From: Nannocystis sp.
Lineage (GTDB): Bacteria > Myxococcota_A > Polyangia > Nannocystales > Nannocystaceae
Reading direction: 5' to 3'
Assembly: GCF_016714285.1 (NCBI RefSeq)
Contig: NZ_JADJNN010000002.1
Coordinates: 457,001 to 521,000, forward strand
DNA length: 64,000 bases
This document shows positions 29,469 through 37,894 of the stretch, piece after piece (position 1 is the stretch's first letter; each line of letters begins with the position of its first letter). The notes beneath the pieces are model-generated. The model did no database searches. It was not told the DNA's origin and saw only the letters and a program-made list of their open reading frames with translations. The position numbers were made by a program, and so were the translations under genes.

Positions 29469-30365
29469 TCAGAACTCGCGGCGGATCCACCAGCGGTAGG
29501 ACTCGAAGCCGTCGATGCAGCGGTAGGCGTTGTGCAGCTCGAGGGTGTAGTCGGAGCCGCGGCTGCGGAGCGCGGTGGTCGTCACGCTCTCGAAGGTGTC
29601 GACCGTGCAGCGGTCGAGGGTGAACGACAGGGCCTGGGGTGTGAAGCCGTTGAGGCAGGCGCCGATCGGGGCCGTGCAGAGCTCGTGGACGGTGTCGGTG
29701 TCCTTCTTCATCGCCAGCGGCGGCTTGGCCTGGCTGGCGAAGGGGTCCGGGGTCTCGCTGTCGAAGGCGACGGCGACGCGGAGCTTGCGATCGGCCTCGT
29801 CCATCAGCAGGAAGCCGCTGGTGACGCAGGGGGTCCACTCGTCGAACTTGGGGTCGTCGGGGTCGGGCTTGGGATCGGGGTTGTCGCGGCTGGTGTGCCA
29901 CAGGATGGCGCACGCTTCAGGGACGGGGAGCAGCTCGGCGAAGTCCGTGAGCATGGCGAGGCCGGCGATGTTCATCGCGGTGGTGGCGTCGCAGGGGAGA
30001 TCGCAGCCGTCGTCGCAGCGCTGCAGCTGGTCGTCGACGCGCTTGACGACGAAGGAGCTGAAGGCGCCGCACACGTCCTTGTCGGCGCCGAGGATCGGGC
30101 GGTCCGAGAAATTGACGACAGCCTTCGTGATCGGGAGCAGCGGGAACTCCGGGGCGCAGATGTCACCGGGCTGGTTGACGGGCTCGCACAGCGGTTCGCC
30201 GGTGCTGGCTTCGGTGTCGCCGGTGTCGCTGATCGTTTCGCTGGCGTCGCTGGCGTCGCTGTCGTCGCCCCCGCTGGTCAGCATGAAGCCCGGGTTCGGT
30301 CGACACGCGGCCACCGCGACTGTTGTAACGACTGCGAGCGCGGCGATCGGTACGCGAGCGTGCAT
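29469..30365 (-). CDS. Lipoprotein of unknown function, Cys-rich
   Basis: 298 residues from ATG 30365. Signal peptide and lipobox AVAAC (Cys20), then a Ser/Asp/Thr linker. The mature domain has about ten Cys, several in pairs (CDDGCDLPC, CTAPIGAC), suggesting disulfides, and ends RWWIRREF. No recognised family. The start is supported by a TATCAT box 8 bases upstream. It is convergent with the patatin gene, with 4 bases between the stops. Confidence 0.78.
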   Translation of the reverse strand: MHARVPIAALAVVTTVAVAACRPNPGFMLTSGGDDSDASDASETISDTGDTEASTGEPLCEPVNQPGDICAPEFPLLPITKAVVNFSDRPILGADKDVCGAFSSFVVKRVDDQLQRCDDGCDLPCDATTAMNIAGLAMLTDFAELLPVPEACAILWHTSRDNPDPKPDPDDPKFDEWTPCVTSGFLLMDEADRKLRVAVAFDSETPDPFASQAKPPLAMKKDTDTVHELCTAPIGACLNGFTPQALSFTLDRCTVDTFESVTTTALRSRGSDYTLELHNAYRCIDGFESYRWWIRREF

Positions 30366-30373
30366 CGTCTCGC

Positions 30374-30379
30374 ATGATA
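30374..30379 (-). promoter_or_regulatory. TATCAT -10-like box, leaderless type
   Basis: TATCAT on the minus strand, 8 bases before the ATG at 30365. Confidence 0.4.
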
Positions 30380-30408
30380 TCCGAGGAGGGCGGCCGGGAG
30401 ATCGCGGG

Positions 30409-31629
30409 TTAGTCGGTGTCCTCGCGGCGCAGCGTGATCGCACTGTCCCGGGCGGCGTCTTCATCTGGAGCCGCTGCGACCAGGCGGGCCTGGAGCTCGC
30501 GGGCGAGGGCCTCGGCGGGTTCGCTGATGTGGCGGCGCTCGCCAGCGCGGCGGGCCGCGGCGGCGATCTGCGGGTCGGGGTCGAGGAGGCCGAGGGCGAC
30601 GGCGTGGAGCTCCCGCGGGCTGACCTCGGCGCTGCGGTTGCCGAGCGCGAGCAGGGCGTTTCGCCGCATCTGCTTGCGGGGGATCCGTCGCACGGCGAGG
30701 TGGCGCACTTGCGCGCGATACTGGGAGGGGCTGATCGCGGCGAGCTCGTCGACGTCGGCGAGCGGGCGCGGGGCGGGGTCGATCCAGGCGATCGCGGGGA
30801 CGCGGCGGTCGCGGGTGCTGCTGGCGTTGTAGGGGCAGACCTCCTGGCACACGTCGCAGCCGGCGACGCGTTCGCCGAGGCGATCGGCGAGGTGGTCCGG
30901 GACAGGGCCGCGGTGTTCGATCGTCAGGTAGCTGATGCAGCGTCGCGGGTCGAGGTCGCCGGGGCCGTCGAAGGCGGCGGTCGGACAGGCGTCGAGGCAG
31001 CGGGTGCAGGCGCCGCAGGCGTCCCACGGGAGGCCAGGCGTGGTGGCGGTGGTGGTCTGGTATTCGGCGGTGCGGTGGCCGGGCGTGGTGGTCTGGTATT
31101 CGGCGGTGCAGAGGATCTCACCGAGCAGGACGTAGCTGCCGAGGCCGGGGACGATCAGGCAGCCGTGCTTGCCGAGGAAGCCGAGGCCGGCGAGGGCGGC
31201 GGCGCTGCGCTCGAGCACGGGCTTGGTGTCGACGCAGATCAGGGTGGCGACGCCGGGGAGCAGCGCGTGGAGCTGGCGCTCGAGGGCGATGAGGCGCTGG
31301 TGGATGACGGTGTGGTAGTCGCGGGTTCGGGCGTAGCGGGCGACGGGGCCGGGTTCGCCGGTGTAGGGCACGGCGGCGACCAGCAGCGTGCGCGCGCCGG
31401 GGAGCATCTGCTCGGGGTGCTTGCGGACCTCGCCGGTGCGGACCAGGAAGTCCATCTCACCGGCCTTGCCGGCGGCGAGGAAGCGGTCGAGGGCGGCGTG
31501 CGCGGGGGCGAAGCCGGGGTGGTGGAGGTCGACGGCGCCGAGGCGCAAGAGGCCGACGGACTCGGCGTGGATGGCGAGCTCGGCGAGCAGCGCGGGGGTG
31601 AGGATCGGCGTGGGCGTGGGCTCGGGCAT
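30409..31629 (-). CDS. queG: Epoxyqueuosine reductase QueG
   Basis: 406 residues. The N-terminal cobalamin-binding half has RYARTRDYHTVIHQRL and CVDTKPVLERSAAALAGLGF. Two ferredoxin-type 4Fe-4S motifs follow, CGACTRCLDACPT and CDVCQEVCPYN. The C-terminal helical repeats (RRNALLALGN) are normal for QueG. It reduces epoxyqueuosine to queuosine in tRNA wobble position 34. Odd point: a 36-base duplication just before the first cluster encodes TAEYQTTT twice. The ATG lies 3 bases after the Nudix stop, so the two are one operon, with the Nudix gene first. Confidence 0.95.
   Translation of the reverse strand: MPEPTPTPILTPALLAELAIHAESVGLLRLGAVDLHHPGFAPAHAALDRFLAAGKAGEMDFLVRTGEVRKHPEQMLPGARTLLVAAVPYTGEPGPVARYARTRDYHTVIHQRLIALERQLHALLPGVATLICVDTKPVLERSAAALAGLGFLGKHGCLIVPGLGSYVLLGEILCTAEYQTTTPGHRTAEYQTTTATTPGLPWDACGACTRCLDACPTAAFDGPGDLDPRRCISYLTIEHRGPVPDHLADRLGERVAGCDVCQEVCPYNASSTRDRRVPAIAWIDPAPRPLADVDELAAISPSQYRAQVRHLAVRRIPRKQMRRNALLALGNRSAEVSPRELHAVALGLLDPDPQIAAAARRAGERRHISEPAEALARELQARLVAAAPDEDAARDSAITLRREDTD
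31052..31109. repeat. In-frame 36-bp duplication inside queG
   Basis: A 22-bp identical sequence containing GGTCTGGTATTCGGCGG occurs at 31052 and 31088. It encodes TAEYQTTT twice in the loop before the first Fe-S motif. Confidence 0.8.
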
Positions 31630-31632
31630 CGC

Positions 31633-32238
31633 TCACAGGGCGGCGTCGGGGTTGTGGGGGATCAGCTCCATGCGGCGCAGGAGGTCGTGGACCATGCGGG
31701 CTGTCGCGCCCCACAGAGGTGGGTCGTGGATGTTGAACTCGTGCAAGGAGTAGAGCTGGCCTTGCCACTCGCGGGTGCCGACGAAGCGATAGAGCTGGGG
31801 GTCGGCGAGCTGTTGCAGGGTGGGGGTGATCACGGCCTTGACCTCGGCGTCGTTGCTGCGCGGGGTGAAGTCGCCGGCGACGAGGCCGACGAAGGGGATG
31901 ATGAGGTAGCCGCTGGGGACCGGGACGGGGGCGAGGCGGCCGAGGATCTGGACCTGGTCGCGCGGCAGGCCGACCTCCTCCTCGGCCTCGCGCAGGGCGG
32001 TGTCGAGGAGGTCGCGGTCGTCGGGCTCGGGCTTGCCGCCGGGGAAGGCGAGCTGGCCGGCGTGGCTGCGCAGGTGGCTGGCGCGCTCGATCAGGAGGAT
32101 GCGCGTGTGCTCGCCGGGGAGCAGGGCCGCGAGGACGGCGGCGTGGCGCAGCGGGGTGGGGTCCGCGAGCGGGCCGTCGACCGCGTCGAGGCGCAGGCTC
32201 AGGTCGCGGGGGATCTGCACGGCGGGATGATGGCACAC
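31633..32238 (-). CDS. Nudix hydrolase, CoA pyrophosphatase (NudL/NUDT7) family
   Basis: 201 residues from GTG 32238. The CoA-ase leader ERASHLRSHAGQLAFPGGK is followed by a canonical Nudix box (GG-x5-E...TALREAEEEVGL), with catalytic acids in REAEEE. It would cleave CoA or derivatives to 3',5'-ADP and phosphopantetheine. The C-terminal part shows the usual family elements WGATARMVHDLL. Operon with queG. Confidence 0.93.
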   Translation of the reverse strand: MCHHPAVQIPRDLSLRLDAVDGPLADPTPLRHAAVLAALLPGEHTRILLIERASHLRSHAGQLAFPGGKPEPDDRDLLDTALREAEEEVGLPRDQVQILGRLAPVPVPSGYLIIPFVGLVAGDFTPRSNDAEVKAVITPTLQQLADPQLYRFVGTREWQGQLYSLHEFNIHDPPLWGATARMVHDLLRRMELIPHNPDAAL

Positions 32239-32257
32239 GCGAATGGTGGGCGCGGGG

Positions 32258-32336
32258 TCACGGGGTGAGGTTGTCGCGGGTCGTGTGCGGGGCAGGTCGA
32301 TCGTGCCGGGTCACGGGGTGAGGTCGTCGCGGACGA
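32258..32336. repeat. Repeat of the amidohydrolase 3' end, period 53 bp
   Basis: GGTCACGGGGTGAGGTCGTCGCGG at the amidohydrolase stop (about 32309) recurs with one change about 53 bp downstream in gene direction (about 32256), stop codon included. Confidence 0.7.
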
Positions 32337-33717
32337 TCGTGCCGGACTGGATGACGAGGAGCGGGCGCTCGAGGGCGTGGGCGTCGAGGAGGGGGTCGCC
32401 GTCGACGACGACGAGGTCGGCGATGAAGCCGACCTTGATCTGGCCGAGGTCGCGGAGGCCGAGGAGGTCGGCGGCGTTGCGGGTGGCGGCGACGATGACG
32501 TCCATTGCGGGGATGCCGAGGGCGGTGAGGCTGACGAATTCGCGGGCGTTGCTGCCGTGTTCGAACACGCCGGCGTCGGTGCCGTAGGCCAGCTTGACGC
32601 CGGCTTTGTGGGCCTTGACGACGCTCTCGCGCATGCGTGGGGCGATCTCTCGCGCCTTGGCGGCGGAGTCGGGGGAGAGCTTGCCGGCGGTGGCGGCGGC
32701 CTCGACGTACTGGCCGACGGCGACGGTCGGCACGAGGTAGGTGCCGCGGCGCTTCATGAGGGCGATGGTGGCGTCGTCGAGGACGCTGCCGTGTTCGATG
32801 CTGTGGACGCCGGCGAGGACGGCCTCGTGGATGCCGAGGGTGCCGTGGGCGTGGGCGGCGACCTTGCGGCCGGCGCGGGTGGCCTCGTCGACGACGGCCT
32901 GCATCTCGGCGCGGCTGAGCTGCGGCGCGCCGACGCCGTCGCCCTGCGAGAGCACGCCGCCGGTGGCGCAGATCTTGATGACATCGGCGCCGAGCTTGAT
33001 CTGGTGGCGGACGGCCTTGCGGAGCTCGTCGGGGCCGTCGGCGATGCCGACGCGGAAGTCGGGCGGGCCGCCGAAGACATCGGGGCGCAGGCCGTTGGTG
33101 TCGTCGCAGTGGCCGCCGGTCATGCCGATCGAGTAGTTGGCGACCAGGATGCGCGGGCCGGGGACGACGCCGTGGGCGATCGCGTCGCGCAGGCTGCGTT
33201 CGGCCAGGGTGCCGCCGACGTTGCGCACGGTGGTGAAGCCGGCGAGCAGGGTGGCGCGGGCGTTGGCGGCCCCGCGCAGGGCGGCGTCGGCGTCGCTGCT
33301 GCTGACCGCGAGGGCGACGCCCTCGGCGTGGCTCTGCTGCGGCTCGGCGCCGAGGTGGGTGTGGGCGTCGATGAGGCCGGGCAGGAGGGTGCGGCCGGCG
33401 AGATCGAGGGTGCGGGCGCCGGCGGGCGCGGTGAGGCGCTCGTTGTCGCGGCCGATCTGGGCGATGCGGCCGTCGCTGAGGAGGATGTCGAGGCCGGGGC
33501 GCGGGGCGGCGCCGCTGCCGTCGATGACCCGGGCGTTGCGCAGCAGCAGCGGCGCTGCAATGGCGGAGGCTGGCGCGAGGGACATGTTCGAAGGGGCAGG
33601 TACGGTGGCGGGGAGCGGCGCGACCGGGCACAGCGCGGCGGGCTCTTGCGGCGGGGTGGTCGAGGTCGCCGGGGCGCAGGAGGCGAGGGCGGCGGCGAGG
33701 AGCGAGCGGCGGAGCAT
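32311..33717 (-). CDS. Amidohydrolase-family lipoprotein
   Basis: 468 residues from ATG 33717. Signal peptide with lipobox ALASC (Cys14). The TIM-barrel hydrolase has metal ligands in DAHTHL, AHAHG and SIEHGS, and YGTDAG near the C-terminus; the family beta-sandwich segments LRNARVIDGSG and DLVVVDGDPL flank it. It resembles imidazolonepropionase-like and Xaa-Pro dipeptidase-type amidohydrolases; substrate unknown. A palindromic element lies in frame in the N-terminal linker (NMSLAP). The stop region is repeated downstream. Confidence 0.9.
   Translation of the reverse strand: MLRRSLLAAALASCAPATSTTPPQEPAALCPVAPLPATVPAPSNMSLAPASAIAAPLLLRNARVIDGSGAAPRPGLDILLSDGRIAQIGRDNERLTAPAGARTLDLAGRTLLPGLIDAHTHLGAEPQQSHAEGVALAVSSSDADAALRGAANARATLLAGFTTVRNVGGTLAERSLRDAIAHGVVPGPRILVANYSIGMTGGHCDDTNGLRPDVFGGPPDFRVGIADGPDELRKAVRHQIKLGADVIKICATGGVLSQGDGVGAPQLSRAEMQAVVDEATRAGRKVAAHAHGTLGIHEAVLAGVHSIEHGSVLDDATIALMKRRGTYLVPTVAVGQYVEAAATAGKLSPDSAAKAREIAPRMRESVVKAHKAGVKLAYGTDAGVFEHGSNAREFVSLTALGIPAMDVIVAATRNAADLLGLRDLGQIKVGFIADLVVVDGDPLLDAHALERPLLVIQSGTIVRDDLTP
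33584..33601. repeat. Palindromic element copy inside the amidohydrolase linker
   Basis: ATGTTCGAAGGGGCAGGT, right arm slightly diverged. Confidence 0.6.
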
Positions 33718-33779
33718 GGCGGCGAGGATGCCCGGGCGAGGCGGGCGCGCCAAGCGATCGGGTGGAAGGCTGCGAGGGG

Positions 33780-35039
33780 TCAGCAGGGGGTGTCGTGGCA
33801 GCGGTAGTTGGCGTCGAGGGTGCCGGCCTGCTGGAAGTCGCGGCAGGCGAGGCCGCAGAGCTCGGCGGTGACGCCGTCGTCGAGGAAGTGCCAGCCGTCC
33901 TCGCTGGCGCAGTCGGTGACCTTGGCCCGGCCGTAATGGATGTCGTTGACGTTGATCTCGGTGGTGTCGGGGAATTGTGGCGGTGGGTCGAGGGTCACGA
34001 CGCAGGACAGCGAGGCGCGGGCGATCGCGTCGAGGGCGGCGAGCAGGTCGGACTCGCGGGTGGCGGCGTGGAACTGGTCGGGGCCGGGCAGCGGGGCGCC
34101 GCCGAGGGTGGCGAGCTGGTTCAGGAGGTCGTGGTTGTTGACGCTGTCGGGCTCGCCGTCCTTGACGGCCGGGCTCACGAGGTCGGGGATCGCGATGCCG
34201 ACGACGTGGGTCGTGATCTCCTGGGCGGTGGCGGCGGCGATCTGATCGAGGAGGGAGTCGTCGAACTTTTCGAACAGGTCGGGCGGGTCGCTGCCGGCGC
34301 GACAGTTGGCGGCGCCGTCGCTGACGTAGACGATGTGGCGGGTGAAGGCGGGGTCGGCGGCAGCGAGCTCGGCGGTGGCGACGGCGATCGCGGCGGCGCC
34401 GGGCGACGCGCCCTTGAGGTCGGTGGCGTCGGCGGGCGGCAGCGCGGCGAGGATCGAGATCGAATTCTTCGCGGCGAGGGGGACGGTGAGCGGGTCATCG
34501 ACGGGGCAGGCGGCGGGCGTGTAGTCCAGGGTCGCTGCGTCGCTCGGGAACAGGGACAGGCCGGTGATGAGCGAGGCGTCGAAGCTGGTGAGGGTGGCGT
34601 CGACGGCGTGGTGCAGGCTGGCCCAGCGGGTCGTCTTCGGGGTTGCGGGTTGCTGCGGGTCGAGGTCGCTCTGGCCGTCGTCGTCGAGGTCGTCGGCGTC
34701 GTGGTCCCACAGGCCCTTCGGGTCGCTGACCATCGAGACTGATTTCTCGAGCGCGAAGACGAAGAGGGCGGGGGAGATGTCGATGGTGACGATGGACTCG
34801 CCGCAGCTGTTGGGGTCGAAGGTGACGCAGGAATCGCTGGCCGAGGTGGACGTCGATGAGGTGGAGCTCGAGGTCGGGAGCTCGGTGGTGGTGGTGGTTT
34901 CGCTGGTGGTCGTGACGGTGGTGGCGACGGTGGTGCTTGTTGTGCCGGGGCTGGTGTCGTCGGCGGGCGGATCGCCGGGGCCGCAGGTGGCGACGAACAT
35001 CGCGAGGACCAGGCAGATCGTCGGGCGCGGCGGCGACAT
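33780..35039 (-). CDS. VWA-like lipoprotein
   Basis: 419 residues from ATG 35039. Signal peptide with lipobox VATC (Cys17), then a Thr/Ser linker. The domain has FALEKSVSMVSD (a degenerate DxSxS site, with Glu-Lys-Ser-Val-Ser), DHDADDLDDDGQSDLDPQ resembling an acidic calcium-binding loop, and HIVYVSDGAANCRAG, the usual VWA strand. The Cys-rich C-terminus ends CHDTPC. Probably surface-exposed; partner unknown. A TACCCT box 6 bases upstream supports the start. Confidence 0.82.
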   Translation of the reverse strand: MSPPRPTICLVLAMFVATCGPGDPPADDTSPGTTSTTVATTVTTTSETTTTTELPTSSSTSSTSTSASDSCVTFDPNSCGESIVTIDISPALFVFALEKSVSMVSDPKGLWDHDADDLDDDGQSDLDPQQPATPKTTRWASLHHAVDATLTSFDASLITGLSLFPSDAATLDYTPAACPVDDPLTVPLAAKNSISILAALPPADATDLKGASPGAAAIAVATAELAAADPAFTRHIVYVSDGAANCRAGSDPPDLFEKFDDSLLDQIAAATAQEITTHVVGIAIPDLVSPAVKDGEPDSVNNHDLLNQLATLGGAPLPGPDQFHAATRESDLLAALDAIARASLSCVVTLDPPPQFPDTTEINVNDIHYGRAKVTDCASEDGWHFLDDGVTAELCGLACRDFQQAGTLDANYRCHDTPC

Positions 35040-35045
35040 CGGGCC

Positions 35046-35051
35046 AGGGTA
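35046..35051 (-). promoter_or_regulatory. TACCCT -10-like box, leaderless type
   Basis: TACCCT on the minus strand, 6 bases before the ATG at 35039. Confidence 0.4.
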
Positions 35052-35068
35052 ACAGGCGAGGTCGCGGG

Positions 35069-35578
35069 TCAGCGCTGGCCGTGGGCGCGTTGGCGGTCGT
35101 ACTTGGCGGCGCCGACCCACAGGCGGTGGCGGGCCTGGCGGGTGCACGCGCGCAGGTGGGGCGCCTCGCACTGGTAGGTCGCGCGCCGGGCGGCGACCAC
35201 GGCGGACAGGAAGGGCAGGTCGAGCAGCTCGGGGGCGAGGCAGGGGCCGAGGTGCCACAGCGAGTAGGCGGCCGAGAGGCCGTGCACGCCGCGGACGCCG
35301 AAGCGCTCGCGGTCGTGGTAGTCGCGGGCCGTGTTGAGCGGGCAGGTGGCGAGCCAGCCCCTGGCGACGGCCTTGCGGTACATCGCCTGGACCGGGTTCC
35401 TGGTGGGCGGGTGGAGGCCGACGAGCTCGTCGCAGCCGCTGCCGGGGGACTCGCGGCGACAGATGGAGACGAGCTCGTCGGCGAGGTCGGGGCGTCCGAC
35501 CATGGCGGCGCCGGCCCGGGAAGCGGGCTCAGGAGGCAGCGTGAGCAGGCGTAGCCAGAGCAGCGCGAAATAGAACAT
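35069..35578 (-). CDS. Hypothetical secreted or anchored protein
   Basis: 169 residues from ATG 35578. A short hydrophobic N-terminus (MFYFALLWLRLLTL) could be a signal anchor. The mature part contains Cys-bearing segments (LVSICRRESPGSGCDEL, LATCPLNTARDYHDRERFG, YQCEAPHLRACTRQ). No family recognised. It ends 30 bases before the VWA-like gene's ATG and could share its transcript. Confidence 0.6.
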   Translation of the reverse strand: MFYFALLWLRLLTLPPEPASRAGAAMVGRPDLADELVSICRRESPGSGCDELVGLHPPTRNPVQAMYRKAVARGWLATCPLNTARDYHDRERFGVRGVHGLSAAYSLWHLGPCLAPELLDLPFLSAVVAARRATYQCEAPHLRACTRQARHRLWVGAAKYDRQRAHGQR

Positions 35579-35657
35579 GGGCCGCGAGAGGACCCGGTTA
35601 GCGCGGTTTAGGGGGATTGTAAAGCCGGGGGGCAGCGCCGTGCGTGGCGGATCGGCC

Positions 35658-35700
35658 ATGTCCTTGGGGACATGTCGATGGACTGTCTCTTGGGACAGGT
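35658..35700. repeat. Two palindromic elements upstream of a lipoprotein gene
   Basis: ATGTCC-TTGG-GGACAT (35658-35673, perfect arms) and CTGTC-TCTTGG-GACAGGT (35683-35700), 39-82 bases before the ATG at 35739, in the gap between divergent genes and so well placed to affect promoters. Confidence 0.8.
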
Positions 35701-35738
35701 GTCTGGCGTGGAGGTCGGGGTGGGTGGATGCTCGCGGG

Positions 35739-37097
35739 ATGCGGACGTGGAAGATCGGGCTCGTGCTGGTGGTCGGGTGCAGCGATCGGGTCGCGCTGAG
35801 TGAGACGAGCACCGGCGAGGCGAGCGCCACGGACACCGGGGTGGCTGCGACTGGCGAGGCGCCGACGAGTGCGGCGCCGACGAGCGAGGCGCCGACGAGC
35901 GAGGTGCCGACGAGCGACGCGAGCGGCGGATCGACGGGTGAGGGGAGCAGCGGGGCGCAGCTGCCGGGGACCGGCACGGACGCGATGAGCACCGGTAGCG
36001 GTGAGTCCGGCGCGAGCACGGGGGCGCCGCTGGAGGGGTGCGCGAGCGCGTGCGACCGGACCTCGATGTTTGTCGGCAACATCAACATCGGGCCGGGCGA
36101 CGACACGGGCTGGTTGAAGTGCGTGACCCTGGTGGTGGGGGACGTGTTCATCGCTGGCGACGTCGACGCGGCGGGGCTGGCGGGGCTGGCCGACCTGCAC
36201 ACCATCGCCGGCGGGCTGACGATCAGCGACAATCAGGTGCTCGCAGATCTGGCGCCGCTGGCGTGTCTGCGCGGGGTGAGCACGAGTTTGCAGCTGAACG
36301 CGATGCCGGCGTTGACGGACCTGTCGGCGCTGGCGGGGCTGGTGGACCTGCGCCAGATCGTGGTGCGTGCGACCGGTGTCGCTGCGCTGCCGGGCTTGCC
36401 GGCGCTGACGGGGGTGGAGGCGATCGCGCTGTTCGACAATCCAGAGCTGGTCGACCTGGGCGAGCTGGCTGGGTGGACGATCGCGAGTGACTACTTCTCG
36501 CTGACGATCGCGGGCAACGCGGCGCTGGCCAGTCTTGTCGGGGCCGAGGGGTTGCTGGCGCAGGCGGACGGGGCGGTGGATGTCGCGGTGCAGATCCTCG
36601 ACTCACCGGCGCTGACGAGCCTCGCGGGGCTGGAGATGCTGACGCACGGGCACCTGACGCTGAGCGGGTTGCCGCTGGTCACGGAGCTGGAGCCGCTGGC
36701 GCAGTACAAGCACGCGGGCTCGCTGACGCTGAGCGGGCTGCCCTTGCTCACCACGTTGCACGGGCTGCACAAGCTTGAGGACGTGGCGGGGTTGTTCGTG
36801 CTCGGGGACTGCCTCAAGGTCGGGCCAGAGGTCGACGGGATGGACGGGCTCGTGGACCTCAAGGGGCTCGATGCGCTGACCAAGGTCTCCGACTTCGGGA
36901 TCGCCAACAACGACGGGCTGGTGGCGCTCGCCGGGGCGCCGCTGCTGCATCAGGTGAACAGCCTGACTGTGGTGGAGAACGACAAGCTGACGCAGGCGGC
37001 GCTCGACGCCTTCGTGGCCCAGCTCGACCAGGCGCCGGGCGACCTGTGCTTCGGGGCCTGGGAGATGTGCAGCTGCTTTGAGATTTTGCCGTGGTGA
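35739..37097 (+). CDS. Lipoprotein with receptor L-domain-like (leucine-rich) repeats
   Basis: 452 residues from ATG 35739. Signal peptide with lipobox VVGC (Cys14), then a Thr/Ser/Gly linker with PTSEA-type repeats to about residue 105. The mature domain consists of beta-helix-like repeats (LHTIAGGLTISDNQVLADL, MLTHGHLTLSGLPLVTEL), as in ECM33 and receptor L-domains. It ends with four Cys (LCFGAWEMCSCFEILPW). Probably a surface adhesion or recognition protein. Confidence 0.85.
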   Translation: MRTWKIGLVLVVGCSDRVALSETSTGEASATDTGVAATGEAPTSAAPTSEAPTSEVPTSDASGGSTGEGSSGAQLPGTGTDAMSTGSGESGASTGAPLEGCASACDRTSMFVGNINIGPGDDTGWLKCVTLVVGDVFIAGDVDAAGLAGLADLHTIAGGLTISDNQVLADLAPLACLRGVSTSLQLNAMPALTDLSALAGLVDLRQIVVRATGVAALPGLPALTGVEAIALFDNPELVDLGELAGWTIASDYFSLTIAGNAALASLVGAEGLLAQADGAVDVAVQILDSPALTSLAGLEMLTHGHLTLSGLPLVTELEPLAQYKHAGSLTLSGLPLLTTLHGLHKLEDVAGLFVLGDCLKVGPEVDGMDGLVDLKGLDALTKVSDFGIANNDGLVALAGAPLLHQVNSLTVVENDKLTQAALDAFVAQLDQAPGDLCFGAWEMCSCFEILPW

Positions 37098-37112
37098 GGT
37101 CGTGGTGAGGCG

Positions 37113-37880
37113 TCAGAGGTAGAGGGCCGCGGTGCCCCAGCCCCACATCTTCTTGATCTTCGGGCTGCGGCGGGCGAGCTCCTGGGTGGCGGCCTCGTTG
37201 CCGCCGTAGTTGGGGAAGATGTCGATGAGGGCGACGTCGGCGCTGAGGGTGGGGACGATCTGGTAGGCGTCGCCGACGAGCACGGTGAGGCGCTTCTTGA
37301 TGTGGGGGCGGACGCGCGGGAGGTAGAAGTCGACCAGCTCCTGGCTGAGCTCGACGAGCACGATCTCCTTGACGCCGAGGCGCTTGCTGACCTCGATGAG
37401 CTGGTGGCCGAGGCCGAGGCCGGCGATCACGACGCGGCCCTTCGCCAGGCGCGAGCCCTCGCGCAGGGTGAGGATCTCCGCGGGGGTGATCGACATCCAC
37501 GGGTGCTCGTTCCACACGCCGGGCTCGCCGTCACGGCATTGGTAGATCGCGGGGATCAGGACGTCGCTGTCGAAGATCACGCTGCCGGTCTTGTCGCCGT
37601 ACCAGGTCATGAGCTGGCGGCCGGCGCGGTGGAGGCGGATGCAGTAGCGGAACTGTTTGCCGGGGGAGTCGGCGCGCTCGGCCGGGTTCAGCTCGGCGAC
37701 GGGGGCGTCGGAGGGGGCGAGCTCGGGGAAGACGTTGAGGGTGTGGTAGCTGTCGCCGATGATGTTGAGCTCAGTCGCGTAGGGCATGGCTGGCGACCAC
37801 GGGACGCAGCTGCGCAGGCGTCGCTGGAACTCGGCGAAGAGCTGGTGCTTCTGCGCGTCGCTGAGGGGACCGGCGACCAT
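37113..37880 (-). CDS. Spermidine synthase-like methyltransferase-fold protein
   Basis: 255 residues from ATG 37880. Rossmann-type SAM-binding sequence VVIAGLGLGHQLIEVSKRLG, followed by EIVLVELSQELVDFYLP (the acidic residue at the end of strand 2) and ADVALIDIFPNYGGNE. It resembles the spermine/spermidine synthase family but lacks a clear polyamine-site motif, so it may be another small-molecule transferase. It starts 11 bases after the upstream membrane-protein stop, and its -10-like box overlaps that stop. Confidence 0.75.
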   Translation of the reverse strand: MVAGPLSDAQKHQLFAEFQRRLRSCVPWSPAMPYATELNIIGDSYHTLNVFPELAPSDAPVAELNPAERADSPGKQFRYCIRLHRAGRQLMTWYGDKTGSVIFDSDVLIPAIYQCRDGEPGVWNEHPWMSITPAEILTLREGSRLAKGRVVIAGLGLGHQLIEVSKRLGVKEIVLVELSQELVDFYLPRVRPHIKKRLTVLVGDAYQIVPTLSADVALIDIFPNYGGNEAATQELARRSPKIKKMWGWGTAALYL

Positions 37881-37888
37881 CGCGGGCG

Positions 37889-37894
37889 AGTCTA
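37889..37894 (-). promoter_or_regulatory. TAGACT -10-like box overlapping a stop codon
   Basis: TAGACT on the minus strand, 8 bases before the ATG at 37880; its first three bases are the stop codon of the upstream gene, so it may be coincidental. Confidence 0.3.
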
